DNA from: Paragonimus skrjabini miyazakii
Lineage: Eukaryota > Platyhelminthes > Trematoda > Plagiorchiida > Troglotrematidae
Reading direction: 5' to 3'
Assembly (NCBI GenBank): GCA_014338405.1
Contig: JTDE01000294.1
Span: 134,710 to 198,709, forward strand
DNA: 64,000 bases
Of the stretch, positions 1-11,735 are shown piece after piece. Both the position numbers and the translations under genes were made by a program. A model generated the notes under the pieces. The model made no database searches. It was not told the origin of the DNA and saw only the letters and a program-made list of their open reading frames with translations. The first letter of the stretch is position 1, and each line of letters opens with the position of its first letter.

Positions 1-3000
1 TAGCTCACTAAGTCTCATACTACTTGATACCTGCATGGACTATGTTTAGCACTAGACTGATGCAGCAATTCAATGGACAGAATTTTATAACCTAAGACTT
101 GGACGATGTCTTCGTGATCTTTAGTTTAGAAGTTCCAAAAAAACAACTGCTCTACCACCTTAACTCTTAATATAGACGAGAGAAACTGCAGGTGACGGTG
201 AAAATTACTGCATAGAAGTACAAATAACTCTCTGTCCAGGAGAATACAACACAAGAAAACTCGGTCCGTGAACTACTGGGATTCGAACAGTTTTATCTTA
301 AACTTCTCCACACATGGTCACCTTTCTATTCTTCACTATAAAACTAATAATATTGTCCTAGCCGACAAGCTCACCCATAGCTTCCTCGTGGTAGTTTACT
401 CAACAGCGGTTACTGAGAAATGCGCTGTCAAGTGACCAGACCGTTCATATTGACTATACCACCGAAAAATATCTATCTTCTTCGACCGACTGAAGATGGC
501 ATTTAAGACTTAAATAGAATATCTGCAACCACTGCTGGACAGAGCTGCAACGCTTTTTATTGAGTAAACTATCTCACTTCCGCACTCAGCGAGAAGGGAT
601 CCGGTAGCCTTGATCATCCAATCAAAGGTAAAAAATATTTTCGCCTGTACTCATGGATGCAAGCGAGCTGATAATGCATGGAGACATCCTGAGCACACCA
701 AAATGTTTACGTAGTTCCGGAACTGCTATCGCTTGAAATGCAGTTACGAAGCACTTATACCAGATGACTTGTAGATTTTGTGGTGCCGATGCCCTTCATA
801 TCGTCTACCACCCGAAAGCGGAGCGACGTTTGAGGTTCGTTAAAGCCGTGGCCATTCGTCAAACAAACCCGGCTATGTGTATTCACAAACAAGTAGCTAC
901 CAAGTCGTCTCTCAATTGACAATTTCGTCCCGTCCCAGAAGCTTATATTTGCTTTTAATCTTTCTACTGGTAATTTTTCCGTCTCCTTTTACTGCTTATC
1001 CAAACTAAGAGTATCTGTTAACAGTCTGTTTGCCTCCACGTAGGCATTCACGATCATTCGACCTCTTAACACGCATCCTACGAACTGGTTAAACTGACTT
1101 CCCTATAGTGACATTTTGGATGCAAACAAAATACTCGCAGAAGAGAAATCTTGTCACACTGCTTTCCTTAGGGAGACATAAAATGAGCAGCATTCATTTG
1201 CTATTCACATTTTGATCAAACCATTTTTGAAGAGAAACTCTGGACTGGAGTTGAGCTACTGCTATTTGTCGTTAGTAGTCCATAATCTTGTCCCCACCGT
1301 GAAGTAAACTCATGTTTACGCATCTTAGTAAACCGTTCACTTCTTTGGCTACTTGGGACCAACGGGGGAACACTTAGAAATGATGATGAAGCATGACCGA
1401 TCGCCGAGGTTACCTCAGTTTTCAATAAGAATTTCAGTCAGCATACTGTGGACGCATGAAATGGATCATCTTACAAGCAATATAACTTTTTGAGGTCAAT
1501 GTAAGTCTAGCTGTCTGCGTATCGTCAAATTTGTGCACTGGGTGTTGTGACCACAACCAATCAATTTTAACAAAACTTTATCACTTGAAGTGCAGTAAAC
1601 AGACGCAGTCGAATAGAAGTTATCGGCTGACAACAATAGAGTTGCGTTTGTGGATTGCACAGCCAGCGAACGCTGACGGGTTTAACCGTGCTTGTGGAAT
1701 TGACATGTCGAAAACTGTCTTAGGATAACGGTGAAATTGGACATTCTTTCTGTCGGTTAAGTGCCAGTTCAGCATCCCTGAGCGTACAGCAAGGGCGTCT
1801 AATCTGCATGCAGGAACAGTCCAATAACCTCTTTTATACAGTCCATCGGATGGACAGACTTGGGGAAGTAGGAGTGAAGTCAACAATGGGGTTGTGTTCG
1901 TAATGTGATGTTAAGTGAAACGAAATCATCTTCGAATACGAAATGATATTCATATCGTGATATTGAGATGGGCGTGTCAGGGCGTGAAGGATGAATGGTT
2001 GTATTTGCTACGATTATTTTTGATCAGTCACTATCATGGGAACGTGTGAAATATGCCTGCCTTCTTGATCATCTTATCCACTGGCATGTAATCTGCAAAA
2101 CAGCATCTGATCCACAGTTCACTTAACATTGACGCTTTCTTACAGTTAATATATCAACTATTTATTGTAAATGCTTGCAGTTGCCCATCCCTACCACGAC
2201 ACGAAATTTGGAGCGTATCAAAAATCAGACGTGTTTTTACCTCGACGAAAGTGGTTTGCTTAAGTGTCGCAATATACAAACGAGTGTGTGTTGTCATTTT
2301 ATGTGTGTACGATGGACGGCTAATGACAGTCTGACTAAGTGTTGATGGGCAGCTCGGCAATCGGTCGTTCACACCCCTCGGTTGTGTTTTGTCTGGCTTG
2401 TGGGCTATACGGAAGAGGGAAATGCCTCGTTTCCTGTATAGATTTCTACAAGGAAATAGTTTTGACCACATATTTATTTATCTCGTGCTAGACGCGACTG
2501 ACTTACCATGTCTAAATCTTCCGTCTCCTTTGTTCGTGTACAAAACTTAGTTTAGACAATCCTTTCGAGTGGACAAATAGTAACCGTCCTCCAAATGACA
2601 AGATAAAACACGAACACTTCGTAATGAAATTGATGAAAAAGAACTTATCGAACCACTAGATGCTAACTGACTAGTTATTAGACGTTGAACTTCCGACTCC
2701 GGCTTCACTGTTATGCCATGGCAAAGGCGAATCGTTCGAATATGGGTGACCAAAAAGTCTATTTGAATACGAACGCTGTTTTTATCATACGCCATTCGAG
2801 TCAAACATGTCTCAGATCAGTTTTCAGTTCTCCGTACACTACATATAAGGCCGCATATGACTGTCAAGTATACCATTCATTAATTTCACCAGTATGAAAA
2901 AGTAAGCGCGACGAGGAGTATCGTATATAGAACCGAGTGTGTTGAACGAACAGTGGATCACGCAGTTGTCTGAGGTTGTTGTGAATGGAAAAACAGAGCA

Positions 3001-3240
3001 TCTCGTCATTGGATTTATTTGACCATCATAGATACACAGTGAAAACGTACAATATGCACAGTAGTGTAGAGCAAACGTCAAATAATTTTTGACTATGTGG
3101 TTAAGAAAAGAAATATGGGAATAAACTCATTAGCGCTTACATAAATTTTTAAGCCTACATCAACTGGCCGTGCTTTCAAATTCGTTTCCGAAGTTGCCTT
3201 TCGATAATTCACAAACCAACCAATTTGTTTTTAAGTTGAA
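1..3240. other. Unassigned AT-rich DNA
   Basis: I see no gene, RNA gene or recognisable repeat here. The open frames are short (about 60-105 codons), lie on both strands, and show no domain signature or convincing exon structure. The longest, a 105-codon minus-strand frame at 2154-2471, has no motif I recognise and is of a length expected by chance in AT-rich DNA. Confidence 0.6.
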
Positions 3241-3430
3241 CATTAACCACAATTGATCACAGCTGTCGCATCCCCATAGACTTTTCAGTCGGCCTCTTTC
3301 GAAAAGAAGAAGTCAGTAGTGCATATCCTTGCCACTGCCGGGACTAGAACCACGGTCACGCTGTTCGTGAGGCAACCGTGAGGCAACCACTGCGCCATTG
3401 ACCTCACGTTAGGTACGACCGAATTATCCT
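3241..3430 (-). mobile_element. tRNA-derived SINE, family 1, copy a
   Basis: This reads as a short interspersed element on the minus strand. Its head carries both parts of an internal RNA polymerase III promoter. The A box, TGGCGCAGTGG (minus strand of 3387-3397), fits the consensus TRGCNNAGYGG exactly. The B box, GGTTCTAGTCCC (minus strand of 3340-3351), differs little from GGTTCGANNCC. An 11-bp tandem duplication sits between the boxes (near 3364-3387). Towards 3241 the body ends in a tail (CGACAGCTGTGATCAATTG on the minus strand) that recurs at 3655-3680, 10315-10335 and 11690-11715. A real tRNA is ruled out because the stems do not close. It lies head to head with copy b. The family is unnamed here. 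Confidence 0.68.
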
Positions 3431-3684
3431 ATGTGAACGCTCGACTACTTTCGCTTGTGAGTGATGATCAGGTTGCCCGATCGCCTCGGTAGGAGACACA
3501 GTTACTGTCTGTTAACTCCAATCGATAACTCCGCGATTAGGACTTCCTAGATAGGTCGAAATCTCCGATCTCATTAAACCTGCTCTGATGAGAGAGAAAC
3601 CCGAGTCTAGTGCTTCTGTTCAAAAGAGGCCGATTGCAAAAGTCTGAGGGAATGCGACAGCTGCGATCAATTGTGGGTGATGTT
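3420..3684 (+). mobile_element. SINE family 1, copy b (plus strand, no clear tRNA head)
   Basis: This plus-strand copy is aligned by eye with 10105-10345. Both share a leader containing ACCGAATTATC, a middle block with GACACAGT and GTTAACTCCA, a CGAGTCT segment, and the family tail ending near GATCAATTGTGGGTGATG. The last 60 or so bases are the inverted complement of 3241-3303, so copies a and b form a fold-back unit of about 440 bp. No A or B box is visible at its own 5' end. It therefore either belongs to a longer subfamily or has lost its head where the two copies meet. Confidence 0.6.
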
Positions 3685-6600
3685 TAAATTGAAGTTAGCC
3701 TAATCTCCGACAACTCATCTGTAATTTGCTTTTAGTTTCAACGGCCTTGGGATTGCAGGACAACCGCTTAGCTTGTACGGTATTCAGATAAACACAAGTA
3801 TACAGTTGCGCAAATAGCAAGAACATCCAGTTTTCCTCCGTTGTAAATTGGGTCTGATACTTCGATTTTAGTGCGTTTTCACCGATCTGACAGGAAGATA
3901 AAAATATCATTTCGTATGGCCTACCAGTTTCATTTCTTTACCCCTTGAGTTAAATGGCAATAAACTTATAGTTAATTATTGCTTTACAAGTGCATACAGC
4001 CATAATTAAATAGGCGAACTTTGACAGTTTGTGCACAGACAACGTGCTATAGAATTTAGCTTCGTCTTGAATCGTGATTAAAGTGTAGCGAACTGTTCTA
4101 AACTTGAAATAAATCTACACAGTATTCACACTGCTAGCAAGAACGCTTAGTAACAAGCCTATTGTTCCGTACCAAATTATATTATAATTGAACATAGATA
4201 TTTATACCTTTTGCAGAATCACTCAAACGACCAAAAACGAAAGTAATTTTTATGTGAATGCATGCTCGACTGGGCACAGGACAAACAGAACCAGATACAC
4301 GTTAGCGTTGTCCAGAAAATTACCCCCCTAGTATCTTGCCAATCGATCACCGATTGGTAGATGTGCTACTAACTCAACCACATATGGAACGTGATCCTAC
4401 ATAATTAGTCGGTTTTAGTCGATCGATTATACGAATAAAAAGTATTCATAATCAAGATGATTGGAAGGCAGGACAGTAAAAGTGAGCTTGCAAATCGCAG
4501 TTTTCTTTCAAACAACATAACACTGTTCGTCTCATAATTGTAGATTAAGAATCTAGTCCATTTTATGGGCATTCCAACCGAGAAGCTCAGTCATAACAGG
4601 CCTCTTAATCGAGTTGGGTTAGCGAACAGTCTAAGCAGACCGCTGTAACCACAGTCAGACAAGCTGACACTAGGATATATGTGCATTTCTATTCAAGTCG
4701 CCTGGCACCATCATCCCAGTGTTTTGACCACCACGGTCCACACTGGATAAGATCTGGCTGCTGACATGTATCTGGAAGCCTTTCAGCATTCGGAAGCTAG
4801 CGCTAGACTGGGAACCAGCATGCATCAATGAGCGCAAATGAACAAAGTAAAAATACAATACTTCTCTAACGGATTGTATTATCACGATAACTTTTTCGCC
4901 GAGAGGGTGATGATAGAGGCCGCATATATAAATGAAATAGGTTTACAGATGACTGAAAGAGTGATCGATAATCAACGGGTCTACGGCAAAAGTTGAGGCA
5001 CATCATTGGATGTTTTTAAGTTTACCGCTGCACTAGTGCACTGTGACGTGATGTTTTATAGCCACACTACCCATAAGAGTCATATATCATTTCACAGTTG
5101 TACGGTCGTATTAATGGGCATTTTCGTTTCATTTCCTCTCAACGTGTCTTTATTGACTAATTTAAGCACGTGGGCAACTTAGTGTGTCATCGAGATCGGT
5201 GTGGACAATCTGAGCAAGAACGTTCGCTAAATTGGCGTGCCTTGAAGTGAAAAATGGTACACATGGTGTGCGACAGCCGCTTAGTTTAGGTCGACACAAA
5301 ATGTTCACATCCTCCAGACAATTTCACGAACGATTTTTAAACATATAAGTCCAGGTGATCCAAGTGAATTGAAATCAACTTAATGTAACATTTGCCTTTT
5401 ATCAAAGAGGTGACGAAGATCTGTTAAACAATGCGAAGTGTTTCCTACTTGTTAATCAAAATCAGCCAAGTGGTCCACGATGGACTGGGAGGTAGTCTTG
5501 GTTGTCCTAGGATATTGCGGATCAAGACAGTGTTCAAGAATTGTTTTTCGGGATTCCTCATCCATGAGACCAGTTTGTACTGAATGAAAGTAACAACCGG
5601 TGCAACTAATCATAGGGAGGCAGAAGCACTAGACATAGTTTCATCTACACGGAATAGAACAATCCGTTTTGAATAGAACTTTACAATCGGAATTCAGATA
5701 TGCCTAGTCTTGAGGTAACATTAGTTATTTAGTATGTGAATAACCCTGCGGTTTTGTCTTACCCACGATGAGACTTTGGCCCTGCACTTGCTAAATGAGA
5801 TAAAACTATCAACTTCGAATGTATCGACAACAACATGTACTCTTTTGTCGATTGGCTTTCACTCAGTGGTTGCAATATTCAGTCACCCAGTAAATTCTTA
5901 AAACGATATGCTCAGCGTAAACAAGATACCTGTTCCCAATCTAGCAGAAGTCGAACGTAACAAATGTATCATTTTTATGCTGTCAACAATCTGTCATTTT
6001 TGTGAATGTTTACATTTAAATCTACAACCAGAATTCTCTGGTTTAATGCATTAACGCTGGGTTATTAAATTTATGCGTAGCCTAATTTATATTCTGAGTG
6101 TATCGTAGCAAACGTTGCCAATACTGTTTACATGTACTTGTGCCATAATAGCACAAAACTTAAACTACCGTATTTGTAAGTCATAAGTCATTTCGAATAT
6201 GAATTCCTATGGATATTTATGTGGATGAAGTCGACTACTTTTCAAAAATAACGGTCTCATCACTCGATAGAATAATGTTCCACAATGAAAATTATAGTAT
6301 CACAAAGACCTAAACAGTTGTAGGAGATTTATCGTAGATTTTGTACAGGCTAATACAAACATGATCTGTTAGTAGAAATGAATTTGATCACATTTATCTG
6401 ACAGCTCCTCCAACTACAAGATTAGGCAGATTGCTCGATTTGTGCAAAACTAGCACATCTTTCAGGAATACGGTTCATATAATCTATCACTTCGTGCTGC
6501 TGAACGATGGCATGTTGGCTTGTTGAAACAAGTGAAAAATTAACAAAATATAGAAATAAGCGCCAAAGGCGAAGGTTACAAAAATTCAGCCACTGCTGTT

Positions 6601-9410
6601 TCAGGAATATCCCAGATATGACGTCAGGGCGTTTGCCATGCTGCTGACTGTTCACTGTTTCTGATGACGGCTGGGAGAAACCGTAATTTGGCGAGGCGAT
6701 GATGTGGTCACGGGCTACAAAGTATCTGACCACTTTGTTGTGCAAGGTTTTTAGACACCAGGCTAGAGGGATTTAAGCTACCCTAACCGGTGGGCGAAAA
6801 CGCTCTCTACCATAACGTCGTTGTAATTAATGCGAACTTGTATCATCCAGGTTATCGATCCTTGATTTATCTCCTTTCCCGCAGTGGTATTGCCTCACAT
6901 AGTTTTCATTTTTGTTTCCCTGTACATTGTTATTCATTTATCACTCTTTTATTTTGTGGACTGTTGCCAGCATCTATGGCAACCCAAACTGAAGTTCCTA
7001 AGAGTATAGTTGAATATTGGCAATAATAATAATAATGAGGTTAATGATTGGTCAAATTAGGCTGTGGGTCGTCTATCTACAATCACTGCTTGGTCTGATG
7101 ATCTCCATTAGTAGTCGTATCTAGTGGCTGAGTGATCCGATCCCATGTTTTGTCGGCTAGGTACACAATATGAGAAACCTTGTGATTATTGGCTAACAAC
7201 GGAAAGGTAAAAGTTTACGTCGGAGAGCACTGAATGCTTAGTCTCTGAAATAAAATGCCATCAGTTTCGAGATTATGCCAACATTACGGCAAACAGAGAC
7301 TACTTATGTATGGCTTGAGTACATCTAATGTGTGCTCAAGGTTGGATACAACTCCTCGTTTTAGTTCACTGGCATTACTTAGCCGAACACATTTTATGGA
7401 TCAAGAGGAACCTAAAGTACAAACACCTGTGACAGCAAAACATTATGTCCGTGACACAGATACAAAACCCAAATTCAGTTTCTCTTGTTTAACATGCGGT
7501 TTGGGTTCTATATACGCGGCGCTATATCACTGTGAGGTGTCCGAATTTTGTCAGCTAACCAATCAGAATACGGAATGAAAGAATTTCAAAATATGTGATT
7601 AATTGTTCTCTGAACAGCAAAGATGTACCATATGTTTTCCATTTTAAGATTTATAGATATCACGTTTGCATGCCTCGATGTCAATTCAAGAGGTTGGGGG
7701 TTATTTAGGTTTCAGTAGCGAACAGGATTGCATCGCCAATGGGCACATGGGTAGTATGAGAAAACGGAGACTGGTTGAGTTTTACAGAGTGAAAGGACGT
7801 AGATCCACCAGGTGCCGAAAGCAAACAAAAGTTGACTCATCTTGACCCGGTTACCTGGGAAATATTACAGTGATATCGAGACACGCGAAGGTGATGTAAG
7901 GACATTTTAAAATGGAAGAAGTAATGTGAAATTGGTTTGAAAATTCCAATCTTTGTGACTGACCGACGAAAAGTGACTTGTTAAACTCACTCCTATCTAG
8001 TCTGTCCACTAGCTGAAGTAGGTTGCTATCATTACCGTTCTTTAATAATAAGTGACTTGCCATCTTTATAAGGTAAGCGTGTTTAGTCGATATGTATTTT
8101 TCAGTTTCGGGAAATTGCATTTTAAGAAACACTTCGCCCTACAATTTATGACTTGATACTAAAATACAAAAGTTTAATTCCCTGAATATACCGTATTGAC
8201 TCTAAATCTGTTAAATTCGCCAAGCGGCGAACACGATCTACACTCAATACGTAGCAGGAGAACGAAAACTTGATCTATGTAATGTCGGTAACAACATTGG
8301 TTACACAGGCATTTTGTGTCAAAATTGATTTATTATGTGAATTGCCAGCCAAATCATAAATTCACATATATACACAAAGCGGTTTTTTCATCCGTATCCA
8401 AATGACCACTGTTCAATCAGGGCTTTTATTCCGGTTCTAGACACCCAATTTTCCATCTCAGGTAAGAGAAACAATGATTTTGTTTTTATTATGTGTGTAC
8501 CAGGATTGTACTGTTTCAAAAATGTTTTACTCACTAATTTCACGAGTACTCAATTATACGACTAAGCTTTATGATATTCTCAGCAAGATAGAGACTGACA
8601 AAATTGTGAGCCACAACTATAACGGATATGATTAAATCTGTCGACGGTTAATACTTTTCTGAGTCACCTGTATCAAATTGCCAGTATGAATTGGCAACCG
8701 AAACATCATTTTTTCCTAATAAACCGGTCCGCAATATACCCTTTTGAGGAAACGTATGAACCAATCTGTATGTCTGATCTGTTACATCAAAGTGTTATCC
8801 ATTAAAAAAAAAGAATGAAAAACCGGATGATGTCATTAGGCTAAGTTTCACTTTTGCTTTGACGAATGTGATGAACGAGCTACATTCGTTCATTGTAGGT
8901 ACGCGGTAACTAAGTTATGCTATGTTCAGACGTCAACACTTCAGGGAGACAGATTAATTTAATCATAGTAGTGAGAAACGATCGCAGGTCGCAACAAAAG
9001 TTTGCGCATATAAATCATCCTGGTTATTATTGGTAACGACGTCTGTGATCTATCCATAGAATGAACTGCTGCGATAAAACATGAGTAACGGGGATATCTT
9101 TGCAAACGGTAGTTCGCTAGCCAATAAAAATGTCGAACAAACTGAACCGAAGTGATTAGCCATCAATCATGTGGCTTAGCAGCCCTATCCGTTTTGGACT
9201 GAAAAACACAAAACCCCATCTGAAGGTTTGTAGGGTTTTTCGAATGGCAGAATGGAACATTGTCATCAAACGTTTCATTGCTATCACCTCTCAGTCACTT
9301 GTTTGGAGGAGAGAAACCTTAAAAAAATGTGACAAGGTTTTAGAATATTCAATTTACTATACTATTAATATGAAATAAGGAAATCGCTTGTTGTTAGATG
9401 AAAATTACTC
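3685..9410. other. Unassigned AT-rich DNA with one short microsatellite
   Basis: I find no recognisable gene or element. Open frames of 70-107 codons (for example 6422-6745 minus, 7255-7578 plus, 7851-8132 minus) have no motif I know and no convincing splice context. A short AAT microsatellite sits at 7022-7036. Such tails sometimes mark the 3' end of a LINE, but no LINE coding sequence precedes it. Confidence 0.55.
7022..7036 (+). repeat. AAT microsatellite, five units
   Basis: Five perfect AAT units in a row. It could be simple-sequence DNA or the 3' tail of a decayed non-LTR element. Nothing upstream supports the second reading. Confidence 0.8.
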
Positions 9411-9500
9411 ACACTTGATCGAAGCTGTTGCATTGTCGACAGGAATTTGAATGACGAACACGCTTTCATGAGACCATTGAGACATTGACCTCATATTAGG
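9411..9500 (-). mobile_element. SINE family 1 remnant, minus strand
   Basis: The stretch resembles copy a in the same order. A tail block like TTGATCGAAGCTGTTGCATT sits at the low-coordinate end, then a shortened middle, then CATTGACCTCATATTAGG, which matches the 5' leader of copy a (CCATTGACCTCACGTTAGG at 3394-3412). The A and B boxes are no longer convincing. This is an old, internally deleted copy. Confidence 0.45.
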
Positions 9501-9505
9501 CATTG

Positions 9506-10100
9506 TAAAAGTCGGTTTCATTTCATAAAATATGTTCTGAAAATTCAGCAACATAAAAACTATATCACGTTCGGGTAAAATTATACAAATGGTCATGTTG
9601 AAATATATATACATAAAACACGATACATTTTATTTTGTCTCGCACAATAACGTTCACATATATTTCGATTACACATGCCCTGAGGGTACAATCGGGGATG
9701 CACAGACGTTTGCTCGATTAGCAACCCATATATATGGACGGATACGTAGTACAGCAGAGAAAGACGGCTGGAAATATATGTTACATATTATACATATACT
9801 TATGAATATGTACTTATGTGGTCTGACAATACATGTATCTATCCATGTTCGCAAATCCAGATGTGCTTACGAATATATATATTATTATATATATACTTAT
9901 TTAATTATCAGCCTACAAATCGGCAAATTTATATTTTTCTCTCGGTGTAAACATATACACTTCTACATCGATAAATTTTTAATTAGGTGCTGCTGATTAA
10001 TATGAATATTCTGGTGTTACTTAACTCGACAACTAATTTATCCATCAGCCAATCAGAAAATTTGGTAGTTCAAATAATTTTTCCCGGGTATGAAAGTAGT
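9506..10100. repeat. Very AT-rich stretch with TA dinucleotide run
   Basis: This block is strongly enriched in TA steps and includes a near-pure TA/TTA run at 9872-9896. A 135-codon frame at 9589-9996 is open mainly because of composition (long Ile/Tyr/His-rich runs) and I do not treat it as a gene. Confidence 0.6.
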
Positions 10101-10104
10101 CGGC

Positions 10105-10345
10105 CCTCAGGCATAACCGAATTATCGTATGAAAACGTTCAGCCGCATTCATCTGTGAGCAGTACTCGAATTGTCTGTTCGCCTCAAGAAGAGACACAGT
10201 AACTGTCCTGTTAACTCCAGTCAATTACCCCACGCCCTAACAAGTGCGAAACACGAGTCTGATGCTTGGCTTCAAAAGGAGCTGGCTGGAAAGTCTACGG
10301 CAATTTGATAGCTAGGATAAATTGTGAGCGTTCAACTTATAGGTA
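10105..10345 (+). mobile_element. SINE family 1, copy c (plus strand, headless)
   Basis: It aligns with 3420-3684 through the ACCGAATTATC leader, the GACACAGTAACTGT and GTTAACTCCA blocks, the ACGAGTCT segment, and a degraded tail (AAAGTCT, then AATTGTGAGCG). The tail is more diverged than in copy b, so this insertion is probably older. No tRNA-like promoter boxes are seen upstream. It is one of three family members sharing the long middle block or parts of it. Confidence 0.58.
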
Positions 10346-11534
10346 TACAGTTTGTCACTTTGACTGTAGTAACTAACTTATTCAGCCAGCTGTTTGGTCT
10401 ACCTATTGATCTAACTTAGTTAGAAAAGAACCACCACATAGGTTCTACTATAGAGGTCTTCGAACATTTGAACCGCAAAACTGCCCAGAATATGGGCAAA
10501 AATCTGTTTGGTTTCACAATAAGTACATAATACATTATAGGACAAGAAAAGGGGAGACAATAACGAGCAGTTCTGATCAGTAATGTAGAGAATGAACTAT
10601 TAACTGATCCTACTTACGACCGCCTGTAATTGAACACCTGCTTGAACACTTCGTCATTCTGATGTACACTGGATACAGTAATGAATGAATAGTTGAATAC
10701 TAACTTTATGTTTTTCACTCTGAAGCCACGTAAATTCTTTATGACGATGGGCATTTTTCAGATCAATTAAACAGCTGAACCTGATCTCAAAGATCTTTCT
10801 CGCACACTGCAGATATTAACAGTATCCTTAAATACTGTTATTTGAAAGGAGAGTTGCCATGGTACTGATGTTGGAACTTCCGATAAGATCCTTGGCAGAT
10901 GTAAAATATCTGACCTAAACATCACTACTGGCTTTTCTCAGATCTCACAATCACACTCGAATTCTGAATGCATCCACTGCAACAAGTACATATCCAATGA
11001 TCCCCAGATTGGTTAAATAAACCGTAAGCTAGAAGACAACACCTCTCTGGAAAAAGCCAAGTAGGAATGTGCAGCCGCTTACCCGGAACCACCGATTCCC
11101 ATGCGATAAATCTTGATGCAGTCAAAATTGCATCTCGCTGGAGTGTTGTCATAGGTATGCACAAGAAGTTCTTTTTAGCTAAAGAAATCGAAAGCAGCGA
11201 TTTGGTGTCCGCATTATAGGTAAATAACTGTTCACATAGTATTCTGTTAATTTTTGTGGACATTCGTTGAAGTCAAAAACGTCTGTAGACATTCTTAGCC
11301 GTATATTCATTACCAGTTAGTAGTAGGGGACTTTCGGTTAATATGACATAATAATTAATAGCGCACGGTAGCAGCCTTCGCAGTCCAACAAAACATTCAG
11401 CTAGCTCCTTTCTAAAACATGCACTAGAACTAAGTTTGCCCTCTGTTTCCTTTTGAGGCTGTTGGACAATCTGAACTTAATTCAAAAGTGAATGCGGTTG
11501 AGACTTAGTATATGATAATACAGTCGTGCCTATC
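10346..11534. other. Unassigned DNA
   Basis: No gene or repeat recognised. A 112-codon minus-strand frame at 10925-11263 has no known motif. Confidence 0.55.
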
Positions 11535-11735
11535 ATAAGGACGTTGATGCAGTGGTCAGCACGGTTACTTCAAGAAAACGCGGCAGGGGATCGAATACCA
11601 GTCATGGCACGATCTGAACCACTGACCAGCTCAGGTTAAACTCCAGTCCAGTGTTTCCTTTCGAAATCGGTTGACTCAAAAGTCTGTGATAGTGTGCCAG
11701 TTGCGACCAGTTGTAGGTGATATTCTATTCCTATC
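11535..11735 (+). mobile_element. SINE family 1, copy d (plus strand, with tRNA-like head)
   Basis: The head has an A-box-like TGATGCAGTGG (11545-11555) and a B-box-like GGATCGAATACC (11588-11599), at the spacing expected of a tRNA-related promoter. Downstream come the family body (TTTCGAAATCGGTTGACTC, then AAAAGTCTG) and the tail (GCGACCAGTTGTAGGTGAT). Copy d lacks the long middle block of copies b and c, so it matches the short form seen in copy a. It is the best plus-strand example of the head-body-tail order. Confidence 0.66.

Noticed and set aside
9589..9996. 135-codon plus-strand frame
   Set aside because: It is open because of TA-rich composition and low-complexity content, and has no domain.
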